This document shows, in pieces, positions 7,210-11,903 of a stretch of DNA of 11,903 nt (its first letter is position 1; each line of letters starts with the position of its first letter). This DNA comes from Euperipatoides rowelli (Eukaryota > Onychophora > Udeonychophora > Euonychophora > Peripatopsidae). Under the pieces are notes generated by a model, which saw nothing but the letters and a program-made list of their open reading frames with translations, made no database searches and had not been told where the DNA came from. The stretch is from assembly GCA_003024985.2 (NCBI GenBank), contig PXIH01S0026309.1; one strand, written 5' to 3'. The position numbers and the translations under genes were made by a program.

Positions 7210-10200
7210 ATGAAAAATAGTGTAGTAAAATTACTAACATTGTTGTCTATTAATGTTCAACGTTAAGTGAAAAGTGAATGGGGCAAATAATTGTAAAGGC
7301 ATTAGCTAACATATCTTTATTTATGTTGCAGGAAACTATGGGTGGAAAGGATATATGCAAAAGACTTGAACGTGATTATATAGTCAATGAAAATATTAAC
7401 CTTTGAGGAGAAGAGGGATGGCCATTATTGTTTCTAAAACCATAGCTCATGGAATAATTGATATATCTTCAGTTGGTGCGAGAATAACGATTCTCAAAAT
7501 AGTTATTAACAAACAAAAAATGATGTTGATAAATATTCACATGCCCTCAGTCAATTCAGAGAAAAAAGCCTGTTGGAAAATGATAGAGAACATTTGTAAA
7601 GAGAATGAAGGTAATTATGTAGTCATAGCAGGAGATATGAACATTGGTAATATTGTGAGCGGAAAATATCACCTATTCTAGATAAATATGGTTTAGTAGA
7701 TGTAGCATCTAATACAAAGTTGGAAACCTTGCCTACTAGAGTAGATAGAAAATTGGCCAATAGACTAGATCGATATATATCACGCCCATAAAGGGATTCT
7801 TATATGAATTGAAATATATAGCCGTCCCATATACTGATCATTATGGTTTAGTTATGGATGTAAGACATGAGTTTACTGTAATATAGTCTTATTATAAAAT
7901 AGGGCTAATCCCATCTTGGAATACAAAATTAATTGACTCAATAAATAATAATGGAGATATAATGCAAATGTTATTAAATAGTGACGTTAATACTCTAGTT
8001 AAATGGCAACTTATAAAAAATATGATATATCAAATGGGAGTCACTAATGATCTATATAAAATAAAGAAAATACAGAAAGAAATAACTATAAACAATTTGA
8101 TAAATAAAGATATTAATAATGAAAGAAAGATTCTGCTGAAAAAATTAGTTTATGATTAAAATTGGAGTATCTATTAACAATTCCACAAAAGTGTTTATCC
8201 AATAAAATTAATAATGAATTGATAACTTCTTCATCTACTCCGAAATGGGCCCTAATTGCACTATTAAAAAAGAAGAAAAAGGCCTCTAACATTAAATGTG
8301 TAGTTCAGAATGAAGTGGTATATACTTCAAATTTGGAAATAATGAAAATTTTACATGATTTTCTGGAAAAAAAACATGGAAAAATTTGTTGGAAAACGTA
8401 GTAAAGGGAGTTATGACCAATTTGGAAAGAGAAATACCAATAAATTTTTCAAAACTAAGAAGATACAGCCAAATGTAGTAGAGGAAAGTAGTGAGTTAAA
8501 TATGCTATTAAATATTCAAGAACTTCAATGTGTAATGAAAATGTTCAAAACAAAAATGATGCCAGGACCAGATGCATTAGCCTATGATTTATATAAACAT
8601 CTTAATCAGAAATTAATCATATGTTTATTGAAATATATAAATTATTTATTGGACAACCCTTTGGATAACATAGAATATGAGCATTTGTTTAAGTTATATA
8701 TTAAAGTAATACCAAAGCAATAGAAAATTGGTGATTGGGGTATAGATATTATAGGCCGATAGCCCTCTCTAATATGGATCAGAAGATCATGGAGAAAATA
8801 TTATTAAATTGAATAACTCCAATAATAAAGAAGAAAGTTTTGAATACAGTATATGGGATAAAGGGGAAGACTGTAGTGCAGGCCATATTAACTTTACATA
8901 TGGTATTTTCTAATTATCACAGAAAGGTAAGAGAATTATTGTATATATTGTGAGTTGACGTGCAAGGAGCCTTCGATAATGTTAATGTAAATTATCTAGT
9001 TTATCTAATACTTAAATACATTGGGTCCTAGTAAAATATCTAGTCTGTTTATTAATTTAATAGCAAATAAGTCAATAGCATTCCTCCATCAAAAGATATA
9101 TTATCAGTTTGATAGGTTGTCAAAGGGAATCCTCCAGGGGTCTTCCCTCTCCTCATTATTGTATTCTCTGTATCTAAGTGTTCTTATAAATGAAATTAAA
9201 AAGATCTCTAAAGGGATATGGATCATATATTGATGATTTAAACATATTTTCTACGGGTAAGGATCAACTAGATATGATTTATAAAAAATTGCAAATAACT
9301 ACAGGAACATGTGTGAACTTCCAGAAATCATATGGAAAATTATAGAGATATGGAAGGAGTACATGGAAAAATCCTGGGAATTAAATTTCCCATTAAACAT
9401 GCAAATGCGTTGCAATATATTGTCTTGCAGAAGTGTATGGAAGATATAAAAATTGATATATGTAACTATAAAAAATACAATCTTGGACTCCTGGATAAGG
9501 TAAAATTGATAAACTTATTGGTAGTGACAAGGTTATTTTATTATTTTCCTGATGTATTAATTTCCAAAGATTTTTTTATAAGTTTAATAAAGTCATACAA
9601 AATTTTCTATACCAGGATATAAATTTGTAGGGGTATACAGGGTAAGGCTGCCAATAGGCAATGGAGGATTGGGGTTAATCTATATATACAGGGCTAATAA
9701 AGTAATAATGTATAAGTACGTAAAAAAAAACATAGTTGATAATAGGGCCTTTGGAAGATTGTATGAAATAAGGGACACAGTTAAAGATTCTCTGTTTGTA
9801 CGGTCGGTAACCACATAATTATCAGGAGATAAATCAGTTAAATATGGAACAGGAGAAGGTTACATATAAATGTTATAAAACAATTAGTAATAAAACAGGA
9901 AACAGAGTTTCTAAATTATAAAAATCCAAAAGTAGCCTAACGTTTATAAAAATTTATTTTATACATGGAAAATTCCAAGACTTTTTAGTTAAATATACAT
10001 TAGCACTACTTTCTATAGGACAATGGATCTATAAAATGGGAATAGTTAAAGATATGGAAACTATCAGATGCCCATTTAAATGTGGGCAGTTGGAAGATTT
10101 GCATCATATATTCTGGGATTGTTTGAAATTAAATGAAACAAGGTTGAAAATATTGGGGGGGGGGGAAGTAATAAATGTATTCTAACAGAATGTATAAGGG

Positions 10201-10399
10201 CTAGAGATATAAAAAAAATTCCAAAAGAAGATGTTCAAGCCTAGTTGCCATATGGAAGGGAAGGTGCTCTATATTATTTGATGGATATACAGTTGAGAGA
10301 ACTTTGTTGAGAATAAAAACTAATTTTAATTTCATTTATACAAAAGATATGTTTATGTTAAAAGCTGAAGTATTTCATAGACTCTTGGGGAAAATGTAA
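7210..10399 (+). pseudogene. LINE copy B ORF2: endonuclease-reverse transcriptase
   Basis: ORF2 nicks the target and primes reverse transcription there. Start ATG 7210 leads into LLTLLSINVQ, the first endonuclease strand. The endonuclease follows: LQET (7326-7337), GDMN (7631-7642), NRLDR (about 7759-7773) and YTDH (7830-7841). After the linker come PGPDAL (8562-8579), IPKQ before a stop at 8721-8723, YRPIAL (8750-8767), motif A VDVQGAFDNVN (about 8954-8986), QGSSLSSLLYSLYL (about 9135-9176), YIDD (9226-9237), NLGLLDKVKLINLL, and the zinc motif CPFKC...HH...DC (10069-10122). It ends LGKM at TAA 10397-10399, about 1,060 codons. Ten or more lesions break it: stops and shifts near 7265, 7403, 7660 and 8158, an extra base before motif A, and the 32-bp loss at 9225. 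All key catalytic residues can still be seen. Confidence 0.88.
10155..10165 (+). repeat. Run of 11 G in LINE copy B
   Basis: Copy A has 5 G at the matching place. The run lies just after the C-terminal zinc motif and shifts the frame. It stands out in DNA that otherwise has few G runs. It could be true slippage or a sequencing artefact. Confidence 0.6.
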
Positions 10400-10534
10400 A
10401 TTATGAAAAGTAAAAGTTGTATGATATGTGATTATTGTGCATATACATATTTTGTATCTTAGGTATAATTTTTTGTAATAATTATTTTGAACTAATGTGT
10501 TTGTAAAACAAAATAAAAAATAATAAAAAAAAAA
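10400..10534 (+). other. LINE copy B 3' UTR and A-rich tail
   Basis: This matches 1937 to about 2045 of copy A and then passes directly into an A-rich tail (about 10507-10534) that includes AATAAA-like hexamers. The tail abuts CTACACAAC, the reverse of which reads as coding sequence of the interrupted pseudogene. There is no hairpin, unlike the 3' ends of the two SINEs in this window. Confidence 0.75.
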
Positions 10535-10538
10535 CTAC
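10534..10538. repeat. Right target duplication of LINE copy B (ACTAC)
   Basis: This is the partner of 5696-5700. The minus-strand codons for WTPQKCCV end in this repeat, and those for VCFVKL begin in the left copy, in the same frame once a single copy is kept. Confidence 0.6.
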
Positions 10539-10707
10539 ACAACACTTTTGTGGTGTCCATCCTTATCCTGGTCTCCCAGATCCATCCCAATGTAATATTT
10601 GTAAGCCTTATTTATGATGGATAACATATTCTATGCCATGCAAAGGTATAGTCTCCACAAATGTAGCAGAAACTATCCGGTTGATTCTGACAGGCATGTA
10701 GATTAGA
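10535..10707 (-). pseudogene. N-terminal part of the split minus-strand protein
   Basis: The minus strand from about 10707 reads HACQNQPDSFCYICGDY, with CYIC at 10668-10657. After a shift comes IGMDLGDQDK (LGDQDK at 10579-10562), and after another WTPQKCCV, running into the LINE junction. Across the junction the next residues are VCFVKL, giving a second Cys pair of CxxC spacing. Two CxxC pairs separated by about 40 residues suggest a zinc-binding N-terminal domain. These landmarks match what I recall of the N-terminus of the family seen at 4700-5700. No ATG is preserved. Together the two parts are one pseudogene interrupted by LINE copy B. Confidence 0.65.
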
Positions 10708-10969
10708 AATATTCTGGAAAATTTGAAATATGACTTTTAGACAGGCTATTATTAACAACAATTAATTACATCCTGGTAATGATACATATTATGTTGTTGT
10801 GTAAATTCAAACACTATGCATACTCACATTCTATATTCAGTAAGAAGGTGAATCATTCAAACACAAACAGTATACTTTGACAATGACTTGCAGCAAAAAA
10901 AAATCTTGCATTTATCACTATGAATTTCGACAAAAATTAAGCATACAAGTCATTAAAAAAAAAACTAAG
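10708..10969. other. Upstream flank of the split pseudogene, no gene seen
   Basis: This AT-rich DNA lies between the pseudogene's N-terminus and SINE 2. By position it is the 5' region of the outer element on the minus strand. I see no conserved frame, promoter or repeat in it. A plus-strand open frame that starts at 10877 runs into the SINE and is accidental. Confidence 0.5.
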
Positions 10970-11123
10970 TCCCAGGGGCGGTGGCTCAGTGGGATGAGCT
11001 GGGCTTCCTTAACCTCTTTGGTGTCAGCGCAAGCCAGATTCAAGGCTCATGCTGTCCGAATCGAAATCCCATTAAAATTGGACTTTGCGTTTGCAAGATT
11101 TAAATATAGGAATAAACAAGAGT

Positions 11124-11157
11124 AATAGAAGACCTTGGAACAAATAGAAGACCTTGG
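11124..11157 (+). repeat. 19-bp tandem duplication in SINE 2 body
   Basis: The 15-mer AATAGAAGACCTTGG occurs at 11124-11138 and 11143-11157, a period of 19. It could be a private slip or a family feature; other copies would tell. Confidence 0.75.
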
Positions 11158-11223
11158 TATTGTTGTATCCAGAAATGACTGCTTGTAAATAAAATTTGTA
11201 TATAGTGTAAATAAAGTAATTGC

Positions 11224-11243
11224 TTCTCCCAAGATAGGGAGAA
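11224..11243 (+). other. 3'-terminal hairpin of SINE 2
   Basis: A 7-bp perfect stem with loop AAGATA lies near the SINE's 3' end. Stem-loops there are often the recognition site of the partner LINE's reverse transcriptase. The LINE in this window has no such hairpin at its own 3' end in copy B, so it is an unlikely partner. Confidence 0.6.
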
Positions 11244-11275
11244 ACATGAGATATATTTTTTTTTTAAAAAATAAG

Positions 11276-11537
11276 CCTTATAAAGAATAAACTTGCAGTC
11301 AATTATCATGCAGCTTAACAACAGAAATTCCAATCTGAAACAGAGGCTCAGAAATTGATGTTGCCAACTGTTGCACCAAAAAATCCCTGAATTTACCACC
11401 AATTGAAGCATAAATTTCATATAACTAAAAAACTGTGCCTGGTAGACAAATTCTGATTTCAGATTTGAACTTCCCAAGCCATTTTACTTTAGAAACACTT
11501 TTTATAACTTAAGAAACAAAAACTTTATAGATCAGTG
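11276..11537. other. Right end of the outer element, no gene seen
   Basis: This is AT-rich DNA between SINE 2 and the putative terminus at 11537. A minus-strand frame of about 125 codons across this region and the SINE (11477-11100) has no recognisable features and overlaps the SINE, so I treat it as chance. The last 28 bases are the partner of the terminal repeat at 4505. Confidence 0.45.
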
Positions 11538-11667
11538 TTATTAATTATGTATTATTTGATGTATCATAGAATTTGATTATTGTATCTATAACGCATTGTA
11601 TTACCTTCAATATTTCTGCATTGTAAACATAATTTGTAAATTTATTTTTAAAGCTTGAATAGAAGTA
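11538..11667. repeat. Tandem repeat array, unit 3, right part
   Basis: TTATTAATTATGTATT continues the unit at the point where the left part stopped at 4504, apart from about 25 bp missing near 11553. It then follows units 1 and 2 through GATGTATCATAG and TTTATTTTTAAAG to GAATAGAAGTA at the unit end. Confidence 0.75.
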
Positions 11668-11836
11668 CATATCATGATCTATTCATGACAAAGTAATATA
11701 GTTTCTATTGTCATTTATGAAAGCAAAATCGACAACAATTGTCATTGTTTGCATCACTAAAATGTAGTTTAAATACTGTAACAATGACTGATTTGGTAAA
11801 AACACTAGGATTATTCTATCAATATGGGGAGGTAAG
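11668..11836. repeat. Tandem repeat array, unit 4, truncated at both ends
   Basis: About 110 bp at the start of the unit are missing: the end of unit 3 (GAAGTA) is joined to CATATCATGATCTATTC, with GTA at the junction shared by both parental sites. The rest runs through CAAAATCGACAACAATTG and GGATTATTCTATCAATATGG to GGAGGTAAG. There it is interrupted by unrelated sequence at 11837. Confidence 0.8.
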
Positions 11837-11903
11837 CAGTGGCGGAGCTTGGTTTAGTTGCGCCCTCCTGAAGCTTAAAATATTGCGCCCCTTTACTTAT
11901 AAA
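11837..11903 (+). mobile_element. Left end of a hAT-like DNA transposon, runs off window
   Basis: Array sequence stops after GGTAAG and is replaced by CAGTGGCGGAGCTTGG followed by GC-rich CGCCCT and GCGCCCC motifs. This resembles the terminal inverted repeats of many hAT-superfamily elements (CAGTGGCGG...). No coding sequence is visible before the window ends. Without the right end, the superfamily is an inference from the terminus alone. Confidence 0.5.

Larger units (their letters stand above)
5701..10534 (+). mobile_element. LINE copy B: near-complete L1/Tx1-type retrotransposon
   Basis: This 4.8-kb element has two ORFs and an A-rich tail. Its 5' limit at 5701 is set by the interrupted minus-strand pseudogene, which leaves only 13 bases before the ORF1 start codon. 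It is therefore either truncated almost exactly at ORF1 or belongs to a family with a very short leader. The endonuclease motifs (LQET, GDMN, YTDH), the thumb region and the C-terminal zinc motif place it with the L1/Tx1 group. Copy A shares its 3' 2 kb. Private lesions include a 32-bp loss just before the YIDD box and a run of 11 G (10155-10165). Inactive. Confidence 0.9.
10970..11264 (+). mobile_element. SINE 2: tRNA-derived, about 295 bp
   Basis: The head is tRNA-like, with box A TGGCTCAGTGGG (10982-10993) and a degenerate box B around AGATTCAAGGCT (11036-11047). The body carries a 19-bp tandem duplication (11124-11157). The 3' end has a perfect hairpin, TTCTCCC (11224-11230) and GGGAGAA (11237-11243) with a 6-base loop, then a T run. 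SINE 1 ends in a related CTTCTCCC motif although its head and body differ. A possible worn target duplication is TTAAAAAAAAAACTAAG (10953-10969) against TAAAAAATAAG (11265-11275). The two families are different but seem to share a tail. Confidence 0.65.
4505..11537 (-). mobile_element. Outer composite insertion: decayed minus-strand element of unknown class
   Basis: The array stops at 4504 and resumes at 11538 within the same part of the unit, so the material between was inserted. The ends form an imperfect inverted repeat. CAATGTTTTG at 4505 faces the complement of the end at 11537, which reads CACTG inward, and about 18 of the first 28 positions agree. The flanks GTAATAATTA (4495-4504) and TTATTAATTA (11538-11547) agree at 8 of 10 positions, like a worn target duplication. 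Without LINE B and SINE 2 the element is about 1.9 kb. It carries one minus-strand coding region (10707-10535, then 5700-4700). The terminal repeats suggest a DNA transposon, but AT-richness makes chance agreement possible and I see no transposase catalytic motif. Confidence 0.55.

Noticed and set aside
10877-11125. Plus-strand open frame of about 82 codons
   Set aside because: It spans the junction between non-coding DNA and the SINE 2 head, so it is accidental.
10953-11275. Firm target duplication for SINE 2
   Set aside because: The candidate copies are A-rich and differ in length and one base, so they were kept only as a possibility in the SINE entry.
11100-11477. Minus-strand open frame of about 125 codons, and an overlapping one at 11047-11247
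   Set aside because: They overlap the SINE and AT-rich flank, are rich in Phe, Leu, Ile and Tyr as expected of translated AT-rich DNA, and show no motif.

Overview
This is AT-rich, repeat-dense animal DNA from an invertebrate nuclear genome. An arthropod is my best guess, because the minus-strand protein family below is one I associate with arthropod predicted proteomes. I find no intact protein-coding gene. Everything recognisable is a mobile element, a decayed copy of one, or a tandem repeat. Introns, bacterial-style operons and Shine-Dalgarno sites are absent.

Layout from left to right: 1-102 is a 34-codon minus-strand open frame running off the left edge. 101-2163 is a 5'-truncated LINE (copy A, plus strand) of the L1/Tx1 type. 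2164-4504 is a tandem array of an AT-rich unit of about 760 bp: two full units, the second interrupted by a tRNA-headed SINE with a perfect 13-bp target duplication, then the left part of a third. 4505-11537 is a large composite insertion in unit 3. 11538-11836 resumes unit 3 and runs into unit 4. 11837-11903 looks like the end of a hAT-like DNA transposon entering unit 4.

The composite insertion is nested. Its outer layer is a minus-strand element that encoded a long intronless protein of unrecognised function; its remains read 10707-10535 and then 5700-4700. Its ends at 4505 and 11537 carry imperfect inverted repeats and an imperfect 10-bp flanking duplication. A nearly complete second LINE (copy B, 5701-10534, plus strand) sits inside that coding region. 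It has ORF1 with a zinc knuckle (5714-7090) and ORF2 with endonuclease, reverse transcriptase and a C-terminal zinc motif (7210-10399). Removing copy B and one copy of the short duplication ACTAC restores a continuous minus-strand reading frame across the site. A second SINE (about 10970-11264) lies in the upstream part of the outer element.

The order of events is therefore: array, then outer element, then LINE B. The SINE and hAT-like insertions were added separately. Every coding unit is broken by frameshifts, stops or deletions, so nothing here is likely to make a full protein today. Copies A and B carry different private deletions, so neither was copied from the other as it stands.
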